From NCBI RefSeq assembly GCF_900099895.1, contig NZ_FNDY01000005.1, forward strand, positions 185,916 through 249,915: a stretch of 64,000 nt of DNA. The letters are read 5' to 3'. Below the pieces are notes generated by a model. The model made no database searches. It was not told the origin of the DNA and worked only from the letters and a program-made list of their open reading frames with translations. The stretch comes from Paenibacillus naphthalenovorans (GTDB taxonomy: Bacteria > Bacillota > Bacilli > Paenibacillales > NBRC-103111). The stretch's first letter is position 1. Each line of letters begins with the position of its first letter. Shown piece by piece: positions 10,131 to 18,092 of this stretch. Position numbers and translations under genes: made by a program.

Positions 10131-10650
10131 TCGCTTCCGCCTCCCCGCACATCCCGCGAAGTTTATCCAATGCCCGATACAAAACCGTTTTGGCTGTTCC
10201 TAATGGAAGCTCCAGCATCTCTGCTGCATCCTTGATGGTGTAATCCTGATAGAATCTTAACAAGATGATGCTTTTTTCCGTTTCATCCAATTTCTCGATG
10301 ACATCATCCAGCATAATGGAGATCGTTACATCATCTTCGTTTTCCGTCCGTACGCAATCCCATTTCCGCGGTTCAAAGTGAATCACCTTGGTTCGCTGGC
10401 GTAGTAAGTCTAAAGAACAACGAATGGCGATTTTTGTAAGCCAGGTCTTAAAATATTGCGGTTGCTTTAAAGTCTTTATCGATTTAAATGAGCGATAAGC
10501 CGTTTCCTGGACTACATCCAAAGCATCTTCCTGATTTTTCACATAGACAAAAGCCATGCGGTAAATCCGTTCCTCATACTGCCTAAAAAGTTCCAAATAG
10601 GCCGTTTCATCACCCTTTTGCGCCTTTTGGACAAGGTTGATGGTATCCAA
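10120..10650 (-). CDS. ECF-type RNA polymerase sigma factor
   Basis: A 176-residue sigma-70 family factor. Region 2: YEERIYRMAFVYVKNQEDALDVVQETAY; the segment FKTWLTKIAIRCSLDLLR follows. Region 4: ETEKSIILLRFYQDYTIKDAAEMLELPLGTAKTVLYRAL. These are described as motifs spread over residues 25-170. Of the candidate starts, TTG at 10650 is preceded by GGAGGAGGGAG, while GTG at 10677 would overlap that ribosome site, so TTG is preferred. It belongs to the SigV/SigM-like groups that pair with one-helix anti-sigma proteins; its partner follows directly. Confidence 0.9.
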   Translation of the reverse strand: MDTINLVQKAQKGDETAYLELFRQYEERIYRMAFVYVKNQEDALDVVQETAYRSFKSIKTLKQPQYFKTWLTKIAIRCSLDLLRQRTKVIHFEPRKWDCVRTENEDDVTISIMLDDVIEKLDETEKSIILLRFYQDYTIKDAAEMLELPLGTAKTVLYRALDKLRGMCGEAEANGK

Positions 10651-10731
10651 ATGTCGTCTCCCTCCTCCCGGTTTCACTTATTAGACACCCCAGTCCCTCA
10701 TTTGGCTTTAAAAAATACGATGAAAACAAAA

Positions 10732-10750
10732 AAGAGGGGAATCCCCTCTT
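10732..10750 (-). terminator. Terminator of the GGDEF-EAL gene
   Basis: GAGGGG-AAT-CCCCTC stem; on the minus strand the T-run TTTTTTGTTTTC follows. Nearly identical in sequence to the terminator at 9278-9299. Confidence 0.75.
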
Positions 10751-10820
10751 CGGCCAATGCATTCGTTTTCTTGGTCTCTTTGACCTGTTCACCCGCATAG
10801 GGGAGAAATAGGTACAATGC

Positions 10821-12971
10821 CTAAGTGGTTATCGGCAAATCTTTCAAATAGTTCTCAAAATCCTGACTGGACAACGGTTTGCTGAATAGAAAGCCCTGCC
10901 CGTGACCGCATCCGTCCTCATTCAAAACGGCCAGCTGCTCCGGAATTTCAACTCCCTCGGCAATCACGCTTAGATTTAACGTTTGGGCAATGGTCAGTAT
11001 CGCCTTTACAATCGCATGGCTTTCCTTATTCCGGTGAATATCCCGGATGAAAGAAGCATCGATTTTCAAGGTGTCTATGGGAAGATTCTTGATATAACTG
11101 AATGAACTGTATCCCGTTCCAAAATCATCGATAGACGTATGAACGCCTAAATTCCTGATTTCCTGCAGAATCGCTGCCGCATTGTCTATGTCCGCAAAAA
11201 TACTTTCTGTAACCTCAAGTTCCAGCCATTGCGGTTCCAGTCCGGTATCCTTCAATATCCTGCTGATCATGTCCAACAGGTCAGGTTGATAGAATTGTCG
11301 GGCAGACAAATTCACGGAAACTTTTAACGGAGGGTATCCTTGATCCTGCCAATGTTTATTTTGCTCACATCCTCGGCGAAGAACCCATTCTCCCAAAGGA
11401 ATGATTAATCCGGTTTCTTCGGCTATAGGTATGAATTTATTCGGCGCGATCCTCCCTAATTCGGGATGATCCCAACGAACAAGCGCTTCCATGCCGGTTA
11501 CTTTCCCTGTCGCAAGGTCAAGTTTGGGCTGATAATCAATACGAAATTGCTCATATTGAATGGCCTTTTTCAGTTCATTTTCCAACAGGATGCGTTCCAA
11601 AGAACGCTCTTCCATATCCGAATGAAAGAATGAAACTCCATTCCTGCCGCTATCCTTCACAGCATATAGAGCCATATCCGCTCGTTTTAACAATTCATCC
11701 GGGTCCCTCCCATCCGATGGAAAGAGGGCGATACCCATGCTGCAAGAAATACAATGGCGCTGCCCGAACAGCTCGATCGGTTCCTGGAGGCTGGTTTGGA
11801 TCCTTTGAGATATGGATTCGACCTCCGCCGAACTCGACAGGTTCGTCAATAATACGATAAACTCATCGCCCCCCAATCGGGCGACCATATCATTCGAACG
11901 AATGCAATGACTGATTCTTTTGGCTGCTTCGATGAGAAAAAGATCTCCGGCCTCATGACCGAGCGAATCATTAATATATTTAAACCGATCCAAGTCAAGA
12001 AATATGACGGCCAATTGCGAATGACGGCGCTTAGCTTGATGGACTTCTTTACGCAACCGATCCATAAATAATCTCCGGTTCGGCAAATCCGTCAATGTAT
12101 CGTGGTAAGCTAAATGGTAAATCGTTTGTTCCGACTTTTTCCGTTCGGTGATATCCCGCATAATCAGAGTCAGGCTGTTGACTTCGCCCGATTGGTTGAG
12201 GATCGGATTGATCTTGGTTTCCATATAGCAATAGCTGCCGCCCCTCGTACGGACCCGGAACTCCAGCGGCGGAGACTCTTTTCTTGCGGCCAGCCGGCTC
12301 TCAATCGCATCAACGACCGTCTCGCGGTCTTCTTCATGCACCCATTGAAGGATTTGGCTGGATTCAAAATCAGCCAAATCGTGTCCTAACAAGCTTTCGT
12401 GGGAAGGAGACACATACAAAAAATTCCCCTCCGCATCAATGATTGAAATCAGGTCCGACGAATTTTCGGTGATTAAACGGTATCTTTCCTCGCTTTTCCT
12501 GATCTCTTCTTCCATTTGTTTTCGGAGGCTGATATCATTTCGAATCGAAACATATTGATACGGTCTTCCTTGTTCATTTAAAAAAGGAACGATGGTCGTA
12601 TCTACCCAATAGAATGATCCGTCTTTGGCTTTATTCCGTATTTCCCCCCGCCAAATATCTCCGGATCCGATGGTGGCCCACATGTTCTTAAAAAAATCAC
12701 GGGAGTGATACCCGGAATTAAGTATCCGATGGTCCTGACCAAGCAATTCTTCCCTTTCATATCGGGAGATTCTGCAAAACTGTTCATTAACGTAGAGTAT
12801 GATCCCGCGCGGGTCGGTTATGGCCACAATGGAGGACTGGTCCAAAGCATGCCTGATATCGGCCAATTCCTTTAAAATATTTTTCAATTTCTCGTCCTTT
12901 TCGAATAATGGGCTTTCCAAAAAAGGATATGTTGGTGAAACGGACACACGATTTGAACCTTGATTTCTCAT
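10821..12971 (-). CDS. PAS-PAS-GGDEF-EAL cyclic-di-GMP signalling protein
   Basis: A 716-residue cytoplasmic protein with no membrane helix. Two PAS domains occupy about residues 40-160 (first, with a PAC tail ending at DISLRKQMEEE) and 165-285 (second, ending ITERKKSEQT). A GGDEF domain follows (about 290-450) with an intact catalytic LGGDEF, then an EAL domain (about 460-710) with MEALVRW, the ETAT-like TESIF, DDFGTG and IAEGVE. Both synthase and phosphodiesterase sites look complete, so the net activity cannot be predicted. Other c-di-GMP parts in this window are the HD-GYP protein (39.8 kb) and the GEMM riboswitch (41.6 kb). Confidence 0.93.
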   Translation of the reverse strand: MRNQGSNRVSVSPTYPFLESPLFEKDEKLKNILKELADIRHALDQSSIVAITDPRGIILYVNEQFCRISRYEREELLGQDHRILNSGYHSRDFFKNMWATIGSGDIWRGEIRNKAKDGSFYWVDTTIVPFLNEQGRPYQYVSIRNDISLRKQMEEEIRKSEERYRLITENSSDLISIIDAEGNFLYVSPSHESLLGHDLADFESSQILQWVHEEDRETVVDAIESRLAARKESPPLEFRVRTRGGSYCYMETKINPILNQSGEVNSLTLIMRDITERKKSEQTIYHLAYHDTLTDLPNRRLFMDRLRKEVHQAKRRHSQLAVIFLDLDRFKYINDSLGHEAGDLFLIEAAKRISHCIRSNDMVARLGGDEFIVLLTNLSSSAEVESISQRIQTSLQEPIELFGQRHCISCSMGIALFPSDGRDPDELLKRADMALYAVKDSGRNGVSFFHSDMEERSLERILLENELKKAIQYEQFRIDYQPKLDLATGKVTGMEALVRWDHPELGRIAPNKFIPIAEETGLIIPLGEWVLRRGCEQNKHWQDQGYPPLKVSVNLSARQFYQPDLLDMISRILKDTGLEPQWLELEVTESIFADIDNAAAILQEIRNLGVHTSIDDFGTGYSSFSYIKNLPIDTLKIDASFIRDIHRNKESHAIVKAILTIAQTLNLSVIAEGVEIPEQLAVLNEDGCGHGQGFLFSKPLSSQDFENYLKDLPITT

Positions 12972-13050
12972 CTCTCATCACCCGTTAAATTTGATTTGGA
13001 AGGATGCCGCCGGAATGGTTCGGCTCCACCGAAATTCATTGTAAAAAATA

Positions 13051-13079
13051 AACCGACCCTATAGATTATGGGGTCGGTT
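13051..13079 (-). terminator. Terminator downstream of the meta-cleavage lower operon
   Basis: AACCGACCC and GGGTCGGTT pair around an 11-base loop. On the minus strand TTTATTTTTT follows. The 12972-13491 stretch otherwise holds no gene I can support. Confidence 0.65.
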
Positions 13080-13440
13080 GCACTACTCGCTCCCAGCCAT
13101 TCAAGTGCCCAGTTGAGAATGGCTGATCATGGCTTCCACAAAGATGGGGGTTATGATCATCATTGCGTTCACAATACTCCAAGAAAGACACCCTTATCCG
13201 GGCCGGCTGCCGGGACTGACGGGTAGCCTTTCGGCCTCATGAAGAGGAATAGTCCGCTTCTCGCGCGCTCCTGTTTCTAGGACGACGGACCTGGTTTTTA
13301 TTATAAACGATCGAAAATTAATTTCCAATATCTTGATTGTAAAATGATCCGCCGGGAACGAAAAAAAGACCAGGGCCCCAGCCTGATCTTCACACTGCAC
13401 ATTTCCTTTTTTCAATTCAACGGACGGGCGATCACGCCAT

Positions 13441-13473
13441 GAAGCCGCCCGCGGCAGCCTGCGGCGCGGCTTC
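13441..13473. repeat. GC-rich hairpin after the hydrolase gene
   Basis: GAAGCCGC pairs with GCGGCTTC around a GC-rich centre. It follows the hydrolase stop by about 20 bases on the minus strand. A T-run occurs only on the plus-strand side, so it may stabilise the mRNA end rather than terminate. Confidence 0.4.
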
Positions 13474-13491
13474 TTTTCCGTTATAAAGCAT

Positions 13492-14310
13492 CTATTTTTG
13501 CAAAAAATATTCCACCAATGTGCAGAACGAATTCGTCTTTTCGATCTGCGTCCAATGTCCGCATGTTGAAAACATATGAAACTCCGCATTCGGCAGCAGC
13601 TGCGCCAATTTCCAGCTGGTCTGTTCGACCGGAATCACTTCGTCTTCCCGACCGTGCACGAGCAGCACCGGACAATCGATCCGTTTGATTTGATCCTCCT
13701 TTAAAGCCATCGCATCGATATGGCGCTGCCGCGGGGCGGGGAACATCGAAGCGAAGGCCGACTGGTTTTCTTCGTTCAAAGTGGCTTGATAACGCATATG
13801 CACCAGATCGCTGTTTTCGGCAAAGCTTTTGTCATAGGAAAAAATTTGGATCAACTGTCTCATTGTTTCCGGATCCGGCGTATAGCCCCACACACGGTCC
13901 AGACCTTCCGTCAGAGGGAAGGAAACACCTACGCTCCCCATTAGCACCAGCTTTTTCACCAGATCCGGCCTTCGATAGGCCAAATGCAGAGCAAGACAGC
14001 CGCCGAGGGAATTACCGACGATCGACGTCGGCCCGATATGCTTCGCTTCAATGAATGCGATCAGCTGCTCCACCCACGCGTCCACCCCGTATTGAGCCGA
14101 AGGGGGTTTTTCCGACGAGCCGAAGCCGATCAGATCCGGAGCGTATACGTGATAATGCTTCGATAAAATCGGATACACCAAACGCCAATTCGCCCAAGCC
14201 GAAACCCCAGGCCCGGAACCGTGAATCAAAAGCAGCGGCTCCCCTTGTCCGGCTTCATGATAATACACGCGATGACCGCCGATCGTGTCATACAATCCTT
14301 GCTCCTGCAT
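13492..14310 (-). CDS. Meta-ring-fission product alpha/beta hydrolase (2-hydroxymuconic semialdehyde hydrolase type)
   Basis: A 272-residue C-C bond hydrolase that cleaves the yellow ring-fission product, releasing an acid (formate when the substrate is catechol-derived) and 2-oxopent-4-enoate. Family signatures: the oxyanion-hole HGSGPGVSAW, the nucleophile elbow GNSLGG (Ser), the acid region HGREDEVIPVE and the catalytic histidine in CGHWTQIE. ATG 14310 follows GGGGAGG; the upstream in-frame codon at 14352 lacks such a site. It is the last gene of the lower operon, 43 bases after the decarboxylase gene. XylF, DmpD and BphD/TodF-type are all possible; exact side-chain preference is unknown. 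Confidence 0.87.
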   Translation of the reverse strand: MQEQGLYDTIGGHRVYYHEAGQGEPLLLIHGSGPGVSAWANWRLVYPILSKHYHVYAPDLIGFGSSEKPPSAQYGVDAWVEQLIAFIEAKHIGPTSIVGNSLGGCLALHLAYRRPDLVKKLVLMGSVGVSFPLTEGLDRVWGYTPDPETMRQLIQIFSYDKSFAENSDLVHMRYQATLNEENQSAFASMFPAPRQRHIDAMALKEDQIKRIDCPVLLVHGREDEVIPVEQTSWKLAQLLPNAEFHMFSTCGHWTQIEKTNSFCTLVEYFLQK

Positions 14311-14353
14311 ACGCCAACCTCCCCGATAAATAATATGAATGTAAGCCGGCACT

Positions 14354-15142
14354 TCAACCTTGCACCCTGAATTGCATCGTTCCCAGCCGGTCCCAGATCG
14401 CCGTGACCGTATCCCCGGCTTTCAAAGTGTGCGCACCCGTTATGCCGCCGCTCAGGATGACCTGACCCGCCTTTAACGACTGACCTCTGCGGGATAACAT
14501 ATTGGCCAGCATCGCCACCGATTCGGCCGGATGGCCCAATACTTCCGCTCCCGCTCCGGCGTCCTTCCATTCTCCGTTGATCGATAACGTAACGCCGATC
14601 AAATCGAGCTCCAAGCCGACGGGACTTCTGAAGCCCGAGCCGATAAACACGCGAGACGACGAAGCGTTGTCCGCTACGACATCCGGCAGCGCAAACTGGA
14701 AGTCCTCATATCGGCTGTCAATGATCTCCAGCGCAGGCACGACATATTCCGTCGCCGCCAACACCTGCGCAGCCGTCACTCCCGGTCCCTGTACGTCCGC
14801 TGCCAGCACAAACGCGATTTCCGCTTCCACCTTCGGATGGATCAGCTCATCGAGTCGAAGCACATCGCCTTCCACGACCATATAATCAAAAATGAATCCG
14901 TAAATCGGCTCTTCAACGTTCATTTGCTTCATCTTCGCCCGGCTCGTCAGCCCCATCTTGGGCCCGATCACCCGATAGCCCTGCTCCAGCTTTCGGGCGA
15001 TGAGCGCTTCCTGAATGCGGTAGCCGTCTTCCACCGTCAATTCGGGCCGCCGCTTGGTAAACCGCTCGACTTCTCGTTTGCCGACCTCCGACTCGATTAA
15101 AAACAAGGCCATTTCCTCATAACCACTTGGATTCATGGACAT
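14354..15142 (-). CDS. 4-oxalocrotonate decarboxylase
   Basis: A 262-residue member of the hydratase/decarboxylase family. It has the decarboxylase-type pattern KMGLTSRAKMKQMNVEEPIYGF and the paired metal-binding region VEAEIAFVL, followed by IDSRYEDF and VADNASSSRV. The hydratase branch instead has KKIGLTS and IDSRI..W, as in the paralogue at 17106. The enzyme converts 2-oxohex-3-enedioate to 2-oxopent-4-enoate and CO2 and normally works in a complex with the hydratase. The dehydrogenase and tautomerase that make its substrate are not in this window, which is odd. The ATG follows GGGGGGATG. Confidence 0.87.
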   Translation of the reverse strand: MSMNPSGYEEMALFLIESEVGKREVERFTKRRPELTVEDGYRIQEALIARKLEQGYRVIGPKMGLTSRAKMKQMNVEEPIYGFIFDYMVVEGDVLRLDELIHPKVEAEIAFVLAADVQGPGVTAAQVLAATEYVVPALEIIDSRYEDFQFALPDVVADNASSSRVFIGSGFRSPVGLELDLIGVTLSINGEWKDAGAGAEVLGHPAESVAMLANMLSRRGQSLKAGQVILSGGITGAHTLKAGDTVTAIWDRLGTMQFRVQG

Positions 15143-15151
15143 CCCCCCATC

Positions 15152-16177
15152 CTAAACCGGCGCTTCCCGCTTTCCTTTCGCCAGTTCGGCCGCAACGCTC
15201 ATAATCATATCCTCCTGCCCGCCTACCGCCTTGTGTCTTCCGATTTCCAACAGAATGTCTCTGGCATCAAGCCCGAATTTCTCCGCCGCCCGTTCCGCAT
15301 GAAGCAGGAAGCTGGAGTACACCCCCGCATAACCGAGGATAAGACTGCCTCTTGTAATTTCCTGCGGCTTCAGCAGAATCGGCGCAACGATCTCCTCCGC
15401 CAAATCCATGATTTTATAAACGTCGATGCCGGTTTCGATGCCCAAACGGTCCAGCACCGCGACCAGCACTTCCGTCTGGGTATTGCCGGCGCCTGCGCCG
15501 AGACAGCGGACGCTGCCGTCAATCCAGGTCGCGCCCGCCTCAATCGCCGCCAGCGTATTTCCCATCGCAAGGGACAAATTATTATGCCCGTGAAACCCAA
15601 CCGGAACGGAGAGCGACTGCGTGAGCGCGCGGATTCGCTCCGTCACCTGATGGGGCAGCAGCGCTCCGGCCGAATCGACCACGTAGACGGTATCCGCCCC
15701 GTAGCTTTCCATTAATTTCGCTTGTTCGGCGAGCAACCGGGGCGGGGCCATATGCGACATCATGAGAAAGCCGACGGTGTGCAGCCCGAGCTCCTTAGAC
15801 CTTGCGATATGCTGTGCGGAAATGTCCGCCTCCGTGACGTGGGTGGCGATGCGTGCCATGCCGATCCCCAACTTCGCCGCCTCGTTCAAATGGCGAATCG
15901 TTCCGATCCCCGGGAGCAGCAGCACTCCGATCTTCGACGCGGTACAAACAGAAACGGCCGCTTCGATCAATTCCATCTCGTTCGTCCGCGACAATCCGTA
16001 TTGCAGCGATGACCCGGCAAGTCCGTCGCCGTGGGATATTTCAATATAAGGAACGTTCGCTTCATCGAGCGCTTTCGCTATGCTGATCACTTGATCTGCC
16101 GTATATTGATGGTTGATCGCATGGCTGCCGTCGCGAAGCGCCACCTCGGTGATCGTAATCCGTTGATTCGTCTTCAA
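15152..16177 (-). CDS. 4-hydroxy-2-oxovalerate aldolase
   Basis: A pyruvate-dependent class II aldolase (DmpG/MhpE family, about 341 residues) splitting 4-hydroxy-2-oxovalerate to pyruvate and acetaldehyde. Metal and substrate motifs: EVALRDGSHA near the start, VDSAGALLP in the middle, and GFHGHNNLSLA with the metal-binding histidines. The C-terminal communication domain that docks the dehydrogenase is present (GYAGVYSSF). TTG at 16177 follows GGGAGGAAGAGG. An ATG at 16207 overlaps the upstream stop as ATGA and could also be used. It should form a channelling complex with the adjacent acetaldehyde dehydrogenase. Confidence 0.93.
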   Translation of the reverse strand: MKTNQRITITEVALRDGSHAINHQYTADQVISIAKALDEANVPYIEISHGDGLAGSSLQYGLSRTNEMELIEAAVSVCTASKIGVLLLPGIGTIRHLNEAAKLGIGMARIATHVTEADISAQHIARSKELGLHTVGFLMMSHMAPPRLLAEQAKLMESYGADTVYVVDSAGALLPHQVTERIRALTQSLSVPVGFHGHNNLSLAMGNTLAAIEAGATWIDGSVRCLGAGAGNTQTEVLVAVLDRLGIETGIDVYKIMDLAEEIVAPILLKPQEITRGSLILGYAGVYSSFLLHAERAAEKFGLDARDILLEIGRHKAVGGQEDMIMSVAAELAKGKREAPV

Positions 16178-16203
16178 TCCCTCTTCCTCCCTCGGACCCG
16201 GAT

Positions 16204-17091
16204 TCATGATACGGCGGCTTCGGACAGCCGGTTCTTCGCCACTTCCTCCGCAACCTTCACAGCCGACGCCGTCATAATATCGAGATTGCCGGAATAGGAA
16301 GGCAAATAATCCCCCGCGCCCTCGACCTCGAGAAACACCGATACCTTATTGCCGTCAATGATGGGCTCGGTTCTCAGCCGATAGCCGGGCACGTACGACC
16401 GGATATAGTCGACCGTTTCGGCAATGGAAGCGGCGATCGCCGACGCGTCCGCCTGCCCTTCGACCAGCGCATAGACGGTGTCCCGCATCATGACCGGCGG
16501 TTCGGCGGGATTTAGGATGATAATGGCCTTTCCGCGCTTTGCCCCTCCGATGAGCTGAATGCCATGAGAGGTCGTCTCCGTAAACTCGTCGATATTGGCC
16601 CTTGTCCCCGGACCCGCGCTCCGGGAAGAGATGGTTGCCACGATCTCTCCGTAGCTGACCGGAACGACTTTGCCGATCGCATGAATAATCGGAATCGTCG
16701 CTTGCCCGCCGCAGGTGATCAAATTGATGTTCTCCGCCTTCAGATGCTCAGTCAGATTGACAGACGGGATGACATAAGATCCCACCGCGGCAGGCGTCAA
16801 ATTAATGGCGATTTTCCCCATTTCCTTAAGCATCCTGGCGTGCCGAATGTGCGCTTTGGCGGAGGTGGCGTCAAAGACGATATCCGCCATATCCGGAGCC
16901 TCTTCAAGAAACGCTTTCAAGCCCCTGCTAAAGGTGGCGTATCCTCGTTCCTGCGCCCGTTTTAAACCGTCCGACAGCGGATCGATCCCGATCATGGCCG
17001 TCAATTCCAGCACAGGCGAGCTTCTCAGCTTCATCATAAGATCAGTCCCAATATTGCCGGAACCCAGAATAGCCGCTTTCAGTTTTGTCAT
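16204..17091 (-). CDS. Acetaldehyde dehydrogenase (acylating)
   Basis: A 295-residue CoA-acylating aldehyde dehydrogenase of the DmpF/MhpF type, converting acetaldehyde, NAD+ and CoA into acetyl-CoA. The NAD-binding loop [10 protein letters not shown] is at the N-terminus, and the catalytic cysteine lies in [12 protein letters not shown]. The later [11 protein letters not shown] and [21 protein letters not shown] motifs match the family. ATG 17091 follows GGGGGATGGG; the upstream ATG at 17109 overlaps the previous stop and is less likely. Partner of the aldolase directly downstream, allowing direct acetaldehyde transfer. Confidence 0.95.
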   Translation of the reverse strand: MTKLKAAILGSGNIGTDLMMKLRSSPVLELTAMIGIDPLSDGLKRAQERGYATFSRGLKAFLEEAPDMADIVFDATSAKAHIRHARMLKEMGKIAINLTPAAVGSYVIPSVNLTEHLKAENINLITCGGQATIPIIHAIGKVVPVSYGEIVATISSRSAGPGTRANIDEFTETTSHGIQLIGGAKRGKAIIILNPAEPPVMMRDTVYALVEGQADASAIAASIAETVDYIRSYVPGYRLRTEPIIDGNKVSVFLEVEGAGDYLPSYSGNLDIMTASAVKVAEEVAKNRLSEAAVS

Positions 17092-17105
17092 ATCCCATCC
17101 CCCGA

Positions 17106-17894
17106 TCATCGAAATGAAACGCCGACTTGTCCGAGACAGGCAATCCTCGCGGAGAACGTATCCCCGGGCTCCGCGTTCACAGCGGCCGAGAGGGCTCCGG
17201 ATAAAATCACCTCTCCCGCCTTCAGCGTAATCCCGAACTCATGCAGCTTGTTGGCCAACCAAGCGGCGCAGTATGCCGGATTCCCCAGCGCCGCCGCGCC
17301 GACCCCCGTATTGACGAGGCTGCCGTTCTTGTACAACGCCATCCCGAGACGCGGCAAATCGACTTCATCGACCCTCACCGGCTTGCCGCCAAGCACAAAC
17401 AGCCCCGAGGAAGCATTATCCGCCACCGTATCCTGCAGCTTGATCTTCCAATCCGCGATGCGGCTGTCCACGATTTCCAAAGCGGGCAAGACGTATTGGG
17501 TGGCGAGCAGCACATCGGCAGCCGTTACGTTCGGGCCCGCCAGGTCTTTTTTTAAAACAAACGCGATCTCCGCCTCCACCTTCGGCTGCAGCAGCCGTCC
17601 CGCCGGGATGTCTCCGTTATTCTCAACGGCCATATCGTCTAACAAATGGCCGTAGTCCGGTTGATCGACGCCCAGCAGCTTCTGCATGGCAAGCGAGGTC
17701 AGCCCGATCTTCTTGCCGACGATTTTCGCTCCGCCGGCCACTCTTCGCCCGATCGTCTCCAGCTGCACCAGATACGCCTGCTCGACCGTAAGCTCCGGAT
17801 CCAGCTCCGTCAGCGGCGCGGCGCCGGCTAACGTTTGTTCCGCAGCAGCCAGGTGGTCCGCATACGCGGCCGCTTTTGCAAAGGAATGCACCAT
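17106..17894 (-). CDS. 2-oxopent-4-enoate (2-keto-4-pentenoate) hydratase
   Basis: A 262-residue hydratase of the DmpE/XylJ/MhpD group adding water to 2-oxopent-4-enoate. Key features: [35 protein letters not shown] with metal ligands, [21 protein letters not shown] and GEVILSGAL. It is a paralogue of the decarboxylase at 14354 (same length and fold) but carries the hydratase-type signatures. The ATG follows AAGGGGG. It is the first gene of the lower operon; a 20-bp candidate operator lies 118 bases upstream. Confidence 0.9.
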   Translation of the reverse strand: MVHSFAKAAAYADHLAAAEQTLAGAAPLTELDPELTVEQAYLVQLETIGRRVAGGAKIVGKKIGLTSLAMQKLLGVDQPDYGHLLDDMAVENNGDIPAGRLLQPKVEAEIAFVLKKDLAGPNVTAADVLLATQYVLPALEIVDSRIADWKIKLQDTVADNASSGLFVLGGKPVRVDEVDLPRLGMALYKNGSLVNTGVGAAALGNPAYCAAWLANKLHEFGITLKAGEVILSGALSAAVNAEPGDTFSARIACLGQVGVSFR

Positions 17895-18011
17895 GTATCG
17901 TCCCCCTTTTAATGAAAATCATCGTCGGTGCGTACAATCCGATCATAATACAGGGCGTGATCAAAGTAAGCAGACGATTCCTATTGGATTTCCGCCCAAA
18001 TCGCGGCATTC

Positions 18012-18031
18012 TTCGTATGAAAGGTACGAAC
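18012..18031. promoter_or_regulatory. Candidate aromatic-regulator operator, site A
   Basis: TTCGTATGAAAGGTACGAAC. It aligns without gaps to two other sites in this cluster (20144 and 23937), giving TYCRTAYGAAWSGTAYGAAM. It can be read as two CRTAYGAA half-sites in tandem at 9-base spacing. It lies 118 bases upstream of the hydratase start. Confidence 0.5.
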
Positions 18032-18092
18032 GCGCCGGCGACAACCTTCCCGAAAAAACAATCACGACGCGATCGGCCGGGCTAAAAGCGAT

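Noticed and set aside
13194..13589. 131-codon minus-strand frame after the hydrolase
   Set aside because: It overlaps the hydrolase end in another frame, has a low-complexity basic composition and contains a terminator.
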